A stretch of DNA of 64,000 nucleotides from Hippophae tibetana. Lineage: Eukaryota; Streptophyta; Magnoliopsida; Rosales; Elaeagnaceae. Shown here in pieces: positions 1-10,760 of this stretch (the first letter of the stretch is position 1; each line of letters starts with the position of its first letter). The translations under genes and the position numbers were made by a program. Under the pieces are notes generated by a model. It was not told the DNA's origin. It made no database searches and worked only from the letters and a program-made list of their open reading frames with translations. The stretch lies in NCBI GenBank assembly GCA_037013495.1, contig CM072811.1:17552659-17616658 (forward strand), in the 5' to 3' direction.

Positions 1-600
1 ACTAAGATCTAAATAATTTTTTAAACTAAATACTATCTAATTTTTTTCTTTAAGTGATGATTAAGTAGATTTTAAATATGAAAGATTCATATCATATATC
101 ATTATTCATACTAAGTTTTCTCCCATTAAGTACATCAAACAATCAATATATAATGAATTATTTCAATTAAAAGTAAGTAAGCATACCATATGATTAATAT
201 AATCATTTTAATAGTTGCATGCTAGATTCTTTACGATAGTCATGAAAACCAATTATATCATTGGTTTATGTATTTCTTACCAAACATACATGCATTTGAT
301 TTTAACATGTTTATCAATTTATACCCATATCTAATTCCTAAAATTTTTAAAATAAGAAAAAAATTAAACATACTGACTAAAATAATGATAATAAACTAAT
401 AACTAGAGTCAAGAACAAAATTTTCTTATACTTTAGTTACACATTATCACCATTGTACAAATAATAACTTAAAGTAGTGAAAGGTAAAAAAACTCACTTG
501 ATAGTAGCACAATGTGTGTGATCACCAAAGCTTTTCCAAGTATTATGAAATTATCTTCTACTCTTTATTTCCTACAAAATAATAAAAACATAAGAAATAA
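1..600. other. AT-rich non-coding flank
   Basis: No convincing reading frame, RNA gene or LTR end is visible here. The stretch lies downstream, in minus-strand sense, of the gypsy integrase remnant that begins near 620, so it is probably the 3' untranslated part of that element. The expected 3' LTR of that element was not found inside the window. Confidence 0.5.
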
Positions 601-619
601 AAATATTTGGTTGCCTCCC

Positions 620-1760
620 AACAATTTCCATGTTTAATGTCCATGGATCTCCTTAAAAGTGTTTCATTAGATGCCCATTGACTATAAATCTTTCTTTCTT
701 ATTGTTTTCAATTTCAATGGCTCCATGGTTTGTCACCCTAATAATAACATGCGATCCTGACCATCTACTTTTAAGCTTACCTAGAAATAACTTGAGTCTT
801 ACATTAAATAGTAATACCTTTTGTCCTAGTTCAAAATGCCAATTTGAAATCATATGCAAGTAAAATTAGCTCATTAAGCTTATTCAATTGAAGCATTTTC
901 TTGTCATTAGCAAGATCCAAAGTCGTATTCAAGTTTTTCAAAGCCCAATGGGCTTTATGTTCCATTTCTACACGTAGGTGCCAAGCTTTCCCAAAGATCA
1001 ATTTAACCATTTTCTCCAATGCAGTTTGGTATGTTTGTAAGGCATTACCTAACCTTATTGCCCACTCTTTTCTTGAGATACCATTTTCTCCAAGATTCTC
1101 TTTACCTCCCAATTTTAGACTTCAACTTGGGCACTTTTTATGGATGGTAAGATTTAGATACTTTATTCTTCACTCCGTATTTAATTAGTAGTGAATAAAA
1201 AACTCCATTACAAAAGTGACTATCTCTATCACTAATAATTATCTTGTGTGTTCCGAATCTAGTAAAAATATTTTTCTTTAGGAATTTCAGAACTGGGACT
1301 AGCAATGGCCTCTACCCACTTGGAGACATAATCTATGGCTACTATTATGTATTGGTTTCCAAAATATTGTGGGAATGGTTCTATGAAGTCGATGCCCCAT
1401 ACATCAAATAATTCAACCTCAATAATATTATTCAATAACATCTCATCTCTCTTAGAGATGGTATCCACTCTTTCAAATTTATCACACATTTTCACATATA
1501 ATAAAGTATCTTTTAAAATAGTATGCCAACATAAACCAAATTGTAGTACCTTAGATGATGTTCTTATGCTCCCAAAGTGACCTCCATATTCTGAGCGTTG
1601 ATAATGGTGTAAAACACTTTAAAACTCCTCGTAAGGGAGGCATATTCTCAATACACCATAATTGCCTTCTTTTAATAAGTAGGGATCATCCCAAATGTAT
1701 TCTTTTGTATCATGAAAGAATTTTTTTTCTTTTGTAGACATGTCAATCCTTCGGAAATGA
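620..1760 (-). pseudogene. Gypsy integrase remnant
   Basis: Minus-strand translations show the integrase core around 1,259-1,495, with [11 protein letters not shown] followed by [12 protein letters not shown]. This corresponds to the first catalytic Asp region of plant gypsy integrases. The C-terminal part is at 831-1,112 (KEWAIRLGNALQTYQ, then FGKAWHL) and 653-859 (FLGKLKSRW, GAIEI). The pieces are in different frames with stops between them, so the protein is not made. A short GGTTGCCTCCCA block at 610-621 marks the end of the polyprotein and recurs at the same place in the nested element (12,329). Confidence 0.8.
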
Positions 1761-1899
1761 TTTTGGTACAAAGGAAGTTAGATATGTATACAAGTCATGG
1801 AATATCTACTTGTGCTATGGATAAAAGTTGTTCTTCTAGAAAAAACTTTCCAATAGGTACATTAACCCCCACTTTTTCTTCTTTTCTAATATAGAAAGG

Positions 1900-3180
1900 T
1901 GATCTGCCACTAGGTTCTCGGTTCCCTATTTGCCTCAAATATTTAGATCAAATTATTGCAAGAGTAGTGCGCATCTTATCAACCTAGGCTTAGCATCTTT
2001 CTTGATCATATAATGCTTAATGTCTGAATGATCTGTTTAGGTAATTACTTCAGTTCTTACTAGGTAGACTCTAATTTTTATGAAATCAAAGACAACTATT
2101 AGAAGTTCCTTTTCTGTGTTGGCATAGTTCATTTACACATCATCCAAGGTCTTGCTAGCATAATAAATGGCATGAAATACTCTACCTTTTTGTTTCCCCA
2201 AAATATCCCCAATAGCAAAGTCGCTAGAATCACACATCAATTCTTATAGTTTGCTCCAATTCGGTGCTATAATAACTAGTACGGATACTCTAAGAAATTG
2301 AAATCAAATTTAAGTGGCACGTATTTTTCCACAGTGCATAGAGGTTTGTATATTTTTAAGAACTCCTTAATGAACATACAATAGAAACCTACATGTCCAA
2401 GAAAACTTTTATTTTCTTTCACACTAATTGGAGGTGACATTTGCTCAATTACTTTAATCTTGGTCCTATCAACATCAATACCTTTGGAAGAGACCTTGTA
2501 GCCTGAAATAATATCTTCTTGGACCATAAAGGGACATTTTACCCAATTTAACACTAAGTTGGTTTCTTCACATCTCATTAGTACTAGAGATAGATTGAAT
2601 AGGCATTTCCCAAATATTAAAAGTCATCCATAAATATTTCAAGATGTTTTTCCACCTATATAAGAAAATGGCCATCATACACCTTTGGAATGTAGCATAG
2701 GCGTTTCAAATCTTGAAAGACATTATCCTATCCCATAGAGGCATGTAAAGGTGGTTTTTCTTAGTCTTCGACTACTACAACTATTTTATTGTAGTTGGAG
2801 TACCCGTCAATAATATAAAAGAAAGAATGCTCTGCTAGCCTGTTTAGCATTTGGTCCATGAATGGTAGAGAAAAATGATCGTTTCAAGTTTCTTTGTTTA
2901 CCTTGTAAAAATCCATGCATACTCTCCAACCTATAACAGTTCTTGTACGTATCAATTCATTAGTTTCATGTGCCATCACAATCATTCATTCCTTCTTAGG
3001 TACGTATTGTACTAGGTTAACCTATTCACTATTAAAGATTGGATAGATTATTCCTCTATCCAACTATTTAGCCACTTCTTTCTTCACAATTCTTTCATGA
3101 TTGGGTTTGTACTTGTAAATTGATGGGCTTATGCTTTAATGTCTGTAATGGACCAAATTATAGCTTTTTTAAATTGCCTC
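1900..3180 (-). pseudogene. Gypsy reverse transcriptase / RNase H remnant
   Basis: The clearest piece, 2,276-2,578, reads through a stretch equivalent to the RT thumb and RNase H connection: KCPFMVQEDIISGYKVSSKG, then SFLGHVGFYCMFIKEF. The homologous intact-looking stretch in the nested element lies at 13,718-14,646. DNA matching the RT palm continues to about 3,150 but is split by frame changes. RNase H similarity is detectable between about 1,920 and 2,260. This is a non-functional fragment. Confidence 0.7.
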
Positions 3181-3189
3181 AATATGTCT

Positions 3190-4230
3190 AACAACTTTGC
3201 TTCTTATCCTTAATTCAAGCTAAATGATATAATAACATGAAGTATTTCCCTTTTGACCTAAAACATGCATTTTGTAGATGGCTAGACAAAATCAAGCGTG
3301 TAGATTCCTCAATAGATGGTTTTAATTTTGAACCTATTTCAAGACACTCAAACACAACATTATAAACACATATGGGTGAGATAGCTTCCAAATAATTCAC
3401 ACAATCCACTATGTCACTTTGCGTAAAATATTTTTTATTTTTAATTATATGATCAACATATGGATTAGTTTCATTAAATATAGCATCATATGTTGAGAAT
3501 GGAATTTTGTGTTTTTGTGCATTTTCATCGTTGCTCGATCGATCGACCAAAGAGTTTCAATGGATCGAGTAAAGGGTTTCGATGTGAAAAGAGTCTTCTA
3601 TGTTTAAGTGTGTGCCTAAGTGAATATCACGAACATCATCAATTGTATGAATAGAATTAGAAATCAAACATTCAAAAGGATCACTAGGACACATGTCAAC
3701 ATGCACATTGTTAGCTAGTTCATCAATAAAATCTATGCTAAAATAATAATTCATATTATCATTATCAAGAAATTTAATTTCTTTAAAAACATTAAATATT
3801 ACATTTTCATCTTTTCATTCTCATGGTTATCTCACATTTTTGGACATCAATGAGAGCTCTTTTATTGACTAGGAATGGACGACGAAGGATGATAGGAATA
3901 TCACGGACATCCTCCATGTCAAGCACAATCAAGTTGGAAAGATGGATTTTTCTACTTTAACTAACACATCTTATAACAAACATTAATGTCTCTTGATTGA
4001 TGTATCTGACAATTTCAAGGTCACAAATGCGATTTTAGATTCACCTATTCTTAATCTCTTAAAAATTGAAAGTGGCATAGGATTTATGCTAGCTCTCAAA
4101 TCATAAAGTACCTTCTCAATGCGAATATTATCAATAGTGTAAGGCATGTCAAATTGCCTGGATCTATAAATTTTGGTGGTAGCTTGTTATTAAGAATAGC
4201 ATTACAACCTTTAATCAAGGTTATGGTTTC
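3190..4230 (-). pseudogene. Gypsy protease and PR-RT linker remnant
   Basis: The segment 3,215-3,550 encodes a linker with VNYLEAISPICVYNVVFECL and EIGSKLKPSIEE. It closely parallels the linker of another gypsy copy at 57,160-57,330 (VFECLEIGS against FVECLEISS). Upstream, at 3,840-4,180, DNA resembling the retropepsin region is visible in broken frames. An unusual TCGATCGATCGA string at 3,536-3,547 resembles the motif repeated in this family's LTRs (21,953-22,160). The fragment is not functional. Confidence 0.6.
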
Positions 4231-4234
4231 ATGA

Positions 4235-5900
4235 TTACCAAGTTTTCTCTTTCTTGAGAGTATCTTTCATAAACTTGGCATAGGAGAAGGGTATGTTAAT
4301 GTGTAGATTTTTAAAGATATCCAAAAAGTTTGAAAATTGATTGTCTACATTTTTTTTATTATAACCTTTAAGGAAAAAGTATAGTTGAAGTATAAACGCT
4401 AAATTTCTTAGAAGGATTGAGTTCATAATTAACTTATTTCTCTTTTAAGTCCTTCAGTTTGGATACTTCCTCTTTTTGCTTCTCTTCCATTACCTTACCA
4501 CTTCCTAAACCTTTGGCTTTAAAATTTTCTTTACATTCCCTCTTAGGGTTTATTTTAGTATCACTAAGGAGAGTACTTTGGGGTCTTTGATTGATAGCTT
4601 CGGCTAGTTTCCCCATTTGAGTTTCTAAATTTTGAATAGATGTCTTAAATGGTTTTAAGATTGTTTACTCTAGTTTTCATTTTTTTGAATAAATTCTTTC
4701 CTAATTACTACCAAATCCTCTATACTGCCCTCAGTAGTAGCTTCTTTTCTTGATTTTGTTGATGTTATTGTATTTTTTGGAAACCTGACAGTGGGTAAGG
4801 TTGAAGATTAAATTGATTATCATCTTGATTGTTGTTCCATTAAATCGATTACCACCTTGATTGTGAATAAAGGTTCCCTTACCGATTTTGATTGTTCATA
4901 TAGTTCATTGCCTCAAAACAATTTCTACATAGTTCGATTAAATGGGTCCATTACAATAATCACATACAATAAAAGGGATTTGCACCATATTTACCCCATT
5001 TTCCCTTATATCTAATTTCTTAGACAACCTCAACAAAAAAAGCATTGGTTTGAACTTGCAATGTTGTAAACGTATCCATATTTAATACTCCCACTACTTT
5101 CTTTTGGACAAGTCTATCAATAGCTTATTAATAGTTATTGGAGGTCATTTCATCAAGTAAAGAAAAAGCTTTCTCCTCAGTCTTACTCATTAAAGAACCC
5201 TCTATTGTAGCATCTATTATGGTCCTTGGTTGACCCTTAATTCAATGTAAACTTTTTGTACTTGCAATCAAGTAGGAAGACCATGATGTGAGCATTTCCT
5301 AAATAGCTCCTGAAACCATTCACATGCCTCATAAAATGATTCACCATCAAATTGCTGAAATGATGTGATATCATTCATCAACTTGGTTGTCTTTAAATGT
5401 CGATAATACTTAGCCAAAAATTTCTGAGCAAGTCACTCCTAAGAAGTAATGGATTGGTAACTATGTCTTAGCTTTGTCCCTCAGTGAGAAAAGGGAACAA
5501 ACTAGAACATATTGCATCATCTGAAACAACATTCATTTTGAATGTGTCATATATTTTTTTAAGAATGAAGCGAGATGAAAGTTAAGATCATCATTATTTA
5601 GTCCCCCAAACTGATTTGCCTATACCATTTGAATGACACCTGGCTTGAGTTTAAAGTTGGTAGCATTGATGCTTGGTCTACTTATCAATGATTAGGCTTC
5701 ATCCACTTATGCAACAAGAAAATCCCTTATAGATTTAGGGACTCTAACTACCTGTTGATCATTATTTTTCTACCATTACTCCTTGTTGATAATATGGTAG
5801 CCTTTCTCTTCTTAACCAATACAAAGTTTTTTCTATCTCGAAATCAAAAGGTTCAAGAATATTACCTGTCAACCTAGACATAAAATAGAAACATTAAAAC
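4235..5900 (-). pseudogene. Gypsy gag remnant
   Basis: Short minus-strand frames at 4,235-4,426 and 4,434-4,616, the latter Lys/Glu-rich, match the position and composition of the gag C-terminus of Athila/Tat-like elements. Further upstream, 4,900-5,700 contains degenerate gag DNA, including stretches equivalent to the 'trimmed capsid' part seen better at 17,053-17,343. There are many stops. Its limits are inferred from its position between the protease remnant and the LTR end at 5,959. Confidence 0.55.
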
Positions 5901-5958
5901 AAAAATTAAAAGGTCTAAACTAGTGTAGTATCATTCTTTATTGATATCCTTCACAAAA

Positions 5959-6623
5959 TGATTAAAACTCTCAAACAGTAGCACCAAAAACTTAATACGC
6001 TTGAGCACACGCAAGTATATGTGGTCATGTACAAGCGATGATTAATTTTAAAAACATGAGGGTTGTCATACCAATGCAAAGTTTAATTACTTTATAATAT
6101 AGTATCAATTTGAATATCGTTAATAATATTTGAACAATGGAAATATAAGTTGAAAAAATGAATAAATTAATGACTAGATTAACAAGCGAGGAAAATTCAT
6201 AGAAGGATCAAGGAACCTCAATCCCCTAATTTCCTACACATATGAATGAATAAAAATCCCTCATATAATTGCTATAATAATCAAAAATTCACTTGCATTT
6301 AACCTAATTCATAATTCCTTTGTTGAGAAAACTATATTCTATATAATATTAATTAGATTACACTCTCATGTCAATTAATTTACAAACTCCTCAACAAGTT
6401 CACAACTATCAATATCATGCATATGAGTCATACATCTCTACCTAGAAACACAATATATGTTATTTAATCATGATAAATAATTAAATAACTCTCTTGAATC
6501 TCTCTAATTACCTCTAGATATTAATTTTTTATCCTAATGGTTTCAAATAATTAATTCATATAATAGAAAATTATGTTCATAAAGATTCCTAGACAATCAA
6601 ATCTAGCCTCTACATATCATGAT
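5959..6623 (-). repeat. Family-1 gypsy 5' LTR, R-U5-side half
   Basis: This is the inner half of a long LTR whose outer half is at 21,721-22,327. On the minus strand the rejoined LTR begins TGATAAC at 22,327 and ends TTAATCA at 5,959, giving the TGAT/ATCA ends also seen in the solo LTR at 22,496-24,061. The stretch 6,340-6,540 is clearly similar to 22,890-23,060 of that solo LTR. The half stops exactly at the ATGAT duplication (6,619-6,623) made by the nested insertion. Confidence 0.75.
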
Positions 6624-8121
6624 TGATGAGTACTCAAAAAACACTAAAATTACCATGATTTTATGCACATTAATTGATTAAAAATATATATATTTATATG
6701 ATTTTATCATATATTTATATATATTTGTTTTTTCAGAATCACAGGTATTTTTATTATTTTTCAGGTATTTTTGCTTAAAAACGTAACTTAAAGACTCAAA
6801 GAGGAATACAAGAGGTAATACATCACAAATATATTCAAAAATAAATGAAGAAAAGTCAACAAATATGGAAAAATTGGACAAAATGGGTCAAAAATGTTAA
6901 AAAGGAGAAAATCGCGCCGCCCAGCCACCTAGCCGCGCCGACCATCGCGCGCAGCCGTGCCCAACAACGCGCGTGCTAGCTCTCCCTTCTACGTGCGCCT
7001 GCTCCCATCTACGTGTGCCTGCGCCCTATCTGCGCACGCTACCGCACCCACACCAGCATGATGTCATCAGTATGACATCATCATTCACTATTCCGTGTTT
7101 TCTCCATTTTTTATCATATTTTCACCCACTTTTTCTTCCCATCCTCACCTATAAATACCCACATTCTCTTCATAACTAAACACACCTAAGAACACATCTT
7201 CTCTTCTCTTTCTTTCTCTCATTTCTTAATTTTTAAGTTTTTCTTAGTTTTTAAGTTTTTCTTAGTTTTTAGTTTTTCTTAGCTAGTTTCTCTTAGTTTT
7301 AGAGTTCTTCTCTTTTTGAGAAGAACTAGTTATGTTTTTGTAATTTATTTGCTTTTCGATTCAATAAATGGGAGTTCAAATTCCGTTTGGAGGTTTTCTA
7401 GCAACGGGAATAGCAACAAAGTACTATAAGGATTTTATTTTCTTTACAGTTATTTTTTATGCTTTATTCTTACATGTTATATTTAATTTGTCTGTGATTA
7501 AATTTAACTTTGCTGGCTGTTTGTAAACATGATATAATAATAACATTGTTATGCTTGAAAAATAGGTAAAAATCTCTAAAATGAATTGATTTTATTTTTA
7601 TTCAAGATTTTATATTAAAAATGTTAGAGAGAATATATTATTTTTCATTACAAACTTAAATCTGAAAATTAGATTTTAAGGTTTAGTTATCTGGTTTGAT
7701 TTAAAGTAGTGTTCTTTTATTTGTTGGTACAATCGCCCAGTAGTTAGAGTGAAACTCTATTTCAAAAGTTTTTATAAGAATTATTATGTGAAAATATATT
7801 GACAACATGTTTTCAATAGTGGTTTTAAAACTTGAAAGTTAGTTCTTGGATAATTAAATTCTTAGGTTTAATTTGGACACCTTGAATAAAGTTTAAACTG
7901 TCTAACCCCACCAAATGTGACATTTAAATGGTTCATTTTCAATCTCTTAGAAATAGGAATTAATTTAATTAACCAAATTAGTTATCAACCTCACCCATAG
8001 GTGTTAATTGATTTGTTTAGTTAACAAAGAATATCTAACCCCACCAAAGGTGGTATTCATATAAAAAAGAGATAATAAATAAATATCAATTTATATCCTT
8101 AATAACCTAAATAATATGAAC
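6624..8121 (+). repeat. LTR copy A (Athila-like, plus orientation)
   Basis: It begins TGATGAGTACTC and matches LTR B (8,754 onward) over its first 1.5 kb in the same orientation. In order it holds the AT-rich start, a GC-rich block (6,913-7,050), GATGTCATCA-type motifs, a TATAAATA box, a CTTAGTTTTT-rich leader and the AT-rich body. It stops at about 8,121, where the sequence switches to an inverted LTR fragment. Its outer end carries the ATGAT duplication of the whole insertion, although its orientation is opposite to the element's 5' LTR. Confidence 0.8.
7150..7160 (+). promoter_or_regulatory. LTR A TATA box
   Basis: CCTATAAATACCC is conserved at the same place in LTR B (9,319-9,331) and, inverted, in LTR C (about 21,172-21,184). 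It lies just before a pyrimidine-rich leader, as expected for the core promoter of a plant LTR. The assignment rests on conservation and position. Confidence 0.6.
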
Positions 8122-8570
8122 AAGCGGCATGTGCAGATGGGCGCAGGCGCGCACAGATGGGAGAAGGCTGCGCGCAGGCACGCGCGGACGGGAGTAGGGG
8201 TGCACGCGGCGCGCGTGAAAGGGAGAGCTGGTGTGGGGATTGCGGAGCGTGGCTGCGCGCATTGGCCGGCGCGGTTGGGCAGCTGGGCAGCTAGGTGGCG
8301 CAATTTCCTCCTTTTTGACATTTTTGATCCATTTTTGTGCAATTTTTCCATATTTGTTGACTTTTCCTCATTTATTTTTGAATATATTTGTGATGTATTT
8401 CCTCCAGTATTCCTCTTTGAGTCTTTAAGTTACGTTTTTAAGCGAAAATAACTAAAAAATAATAAAAATACCCATGATTTCGAAACAAATATATATATAA
8501 ATATATATATTTTTAATCAATTAATGTGCATAAAATCATGTTAATTTTAGTGCTTTTTGAGCACTTATCA
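8122..8570 (-). repeat. 3' LTR start fragment, inverted
   Basis: On the minus strand it starts TGATAAGTGCTC at 8,570, directly after the polypurine tract, and runs through the AT-rich start and the GC-rich block before breaking off at about 8,122. This is the correct position and orientation for the 3' LTR of the minus-strand element. It resembles LTR C more than LTR A in the GC-rich block, for example GCGCCGGCCAA and CAGCTCTCCC. Open frames on both strands here are by-products of the GC-rich composition. Confidence 0.75.
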
Positions 8571-8753
8571 CAACCCCAACCAGCTTCTTGCTAGTCACTT
8601 AGCAAGAGAAGCGATAAAAACTAAACATTAAACTATCCTAAATCACTTCCGTGGATTGACACGGTTGCATTTAGCTTATGCAACAAGCCTTTAAACCCCT
8701 AGGTTACCCTAGTGGAAGAGTTTCAGTCTCGTGAAGGTTTTTAGTAATGATAC
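8571..8753 (-). other. Element tail with polypurine tract
   Basis: On the minus strand this reads into GAAGCTGGTTGGGGTTG immediately before the LTR start. This is the polypurine tract used to prime plus-strand DNA synthesis in Athila/Tat-type elements. Just upstream, 8,587-8,606 can fold: CTTGCTA pairs with TTAGCAAG. The piece ends at GATAC (8,749-8,753), the left copy of the duplication flanking LTR B. The element tail then resumes at 10,756. Confidence 0.75.
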
Positions 8754-9230
8754 TGATCAGTGCTCAAAAAGAACTAAAATTACCATGATTTTATGCACAT
8801 TAATTAATTAAATATATATATATATTTATATGTTTTATCATATATTTATATAAATTTGTCTTTTTCGGAATCACAGTTATTTTTATTGTTTTTCAGGTAT
8901 TTTCGTTTAAAAACGTAACTTAAAGCCTCAAAGAAGAATACTGGAAGCAATAAATCACAATTATATTAATAAATAAATGGGGAAAGGTCAACAAATAAGG
9001 AAAAATTGGACAAAATGGGTCAAAAAGAAGAAAATCGCACCACCGCGCCGCCTAGTCGCCGAGCCCCACGCGCCCCAGCGCCCAGCACGCCCAAACCGCG
9101 CGCGCAGCACACCCACACCCGTGCGCCCAGTGCGCGCCCCTGAGAGCAGCGTCTGCCTTCCGTGCGTGCCCCAGCTGCTTTCCGCGTGCACCGCTGCCAT
9201 TTCTCCCCATTTTTGCACGCAATCGCTCCC

Positions 9231-9240
9231 ATGACGTCAT
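9231..9240. promoter_or_regulatory. Palindromic TGACGTCA (bZIP-type) motif in LTR B
   Basis: ATGACGTCAT is a perfect palindrome about 80 bp upstream of the TATA box (9,319-9,331). Related motifs lie at the same place in LTR A (GATGTCATCA, near 7,063-7,080) and LTR C (GACGTCATGC, near 21,265). TGACGTCA is the classic core bound by plant bZIP factors. A role in LTR transcription is inferred from its position only. Confidence 0.5.
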
Positions 9241-10401
9241 CAACGACCTCAGCAATTGCACTCCACGTTTTCACAATTTTTTAACATTTTTTCACTCACT
9301 TTTTCTCTCCATCCTCGCCTATAAATACCCCCCTTCTCTTCACTTCTAAACACACCTCAAAACCATTCTTCTCTTCTCTTTCTTTCTCTCATTTCTTAGT
9401 TTTTAAGCTTTTCTTAGTTTCTCTCTTATTTTTTAAGCTTTTCTTAGTTTCTTTCTTAGTTTTTAGTTTTTCTTAGTTAAAATTCTCTTAGTTTTAGAGT
9501 TCTTCTCTTTTTGAGAAGAACTAGTTATGTTTTTTTTTTGTAATTTATTAGCTTTTTGATTCAATAAATGGGAGTGCAAATTCCGCTTGGAGGTTTTCCA
9601 GCAACGGGAATAGCATCGAAGTTCTGTAAGGATTTTATTTTCTTTACAGTTATTTTTTATGCTTTATTCTTACATGTTATATTTAATTTGTCTGTGATTA
9701 AATTTAACTCTGCTGGTTGTTAGTAAACATGATGTAATAATAACGTTGTTATGCTTGCGAAATATTAAATAGGTGAAAATCTCTAAAATGAATTGATTTT
9801 ATTTTTATTCAAGATTTTATATTAAGATTGTTAGAGAGAAATATATTATTTTTCATTACAAACTTAGACCTGAAAATTAGATTTTAAGGTTTAGTTATCC
9901 GGTCTGATTTAGAGTAGTGCTCTTTTATTTGTTGGTACAATCGTCCGGTAGTTAGAGTGAAGCTCTATTTCAAAAGTTTTTATAAGAATTATTATCTGAA
10001 AATGTATTGACAACATGTTTTCAGTAGTTGTTTTAAAACTTGAAAGTTAGTACTCGGATAATTAAATTCTTAGGTTTAATTTAGACACCTTGAATAAAGT
10101 TTAAACTGTCTAACCCTACCAAAGGTGGAATTTAAATGGTTCATTTTCAATCTCTTAGAAAAAAAGGAATTAATTTAATTAACCAAATTAGTTATCAACC
10201 CTACCCATAGGTGTTAATTGATTTGTTTAGTTAACGAAGAATATCTAACCCCACCAAAGGTGGTATTCATATAAAAAAGAGAATCAATAAAATATCAATT
10301 TATATCTTTAATAACCTAGATAATATGAGCAATCATAATTAATTTAGTTATTATATCCCTAAATACTCCACTATTATAAATGATAAAATTTGCATAAATA
10401 T

Positions 10402-10542
10402 TTATTGAATCTGTATCTATGTTTATTTTTATTTTATTAGATTATAGTTATTGAATCTGTATCTATGTTTATTTTTATGTTATTAGATTATAGTTATTGA
10501 ATCTGTATCTCTATCTATGTTTATTTTTATGTTATTAGATTA
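10402..10542 (+). repeat. Minisatellite, about 46 bp x 3, in LTR B
   Basis: Three tandem copies of a unit beginning TATTGAATCTGTATCTATG and ending TTATTAGATTATAG. The last copy has a small CTCTAT insertion. LTR C has only one unit at the matching place (about 20,110-20,155), so the array expanded in LTR B. Confidence 0.85.
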
Positions 10543-10760
10543 GAAACACAAAAACCAACCTATCGTGACAGGATGTTTAGGATTTAATTTCGTTTTTAAA
10601 AGTTTGAATAATAAATTAAAAACCCACATACATTCCTTCCTTAGATCGACCTTGGGAGTATACTTATCATTTTCTACGAAATAATTCGTGCACTTGCGAG
10701 AGTTTTACAAATATTAAAACCAAAGTATTGGCAAGAATCGGCGATGCCGGTTTTCGATAC

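Larger units (their letters stand above)
601..5958 (-). mobile_element. Decayed Ty3/gypsy internal region (family 1)
   Basis: Read on the minus strand, the domains run gag, protease, reverse transcriptase, RNase H, integrase, which is the Ty3/gypsy order. Each domain is broken by several stops and frameshifts, and the longest open stretch is only about 110 codons. The 5' LTR is the piece from 5,959 to 6,623 plus its continuation at 21,721-22,327, separated by a later 15-kb insertion. The sequence style (long linker between protease and RT, integrase tail with FLGKLKSRW) resembles the Athila/Tat branch. The element cannot be autonomous. No primer-binding site could be recognised next to 5,958. 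Confidence 0.85.
8754..10755 (+). repeat. LTR copy B, solo LTR inserted in the element tail
   Basis: About 2.0 kb, starting TGATCAGTGCTC. It is flanked by GATAC at 8,749-8,753 and 10,756-10,760, which marks a separate insertion into the tail of the host element. The right end reads CGGCGATGCCGGTTTTC and lacks the terminal nucleotides seen in LTR C (which reads GGTTTTTACTCATCA), so it has lost about eight bases. No internal region accompanies it. That fits a solo LTR left by recombination, or a product of incomplete integration. Confidence 0.75.

Noticed and set aside
8091..8451. Open frames of 65-111 codons on both strands
   Set aside because: They lie within the GC-rich block of an LTR fragment, overlap each other on both strands, and encode Arg/Ala/His-rich low-complexity sequence. 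The lack of stops is a composition effect.
8977..9274. Four overlapping frames of 69-85 codons
   Set aside because: Same GC-rich LTR block in LTR B. No domain, and frames present in several phases at once.
8754..10755. LTR B as the 3' LTR partner of LTR C
   Set aside because: It has the opposite orientation, its own GATAC duplication, and the polypurine tract lies beyond it at 8,571-8,590 facing a different LTR fragment.
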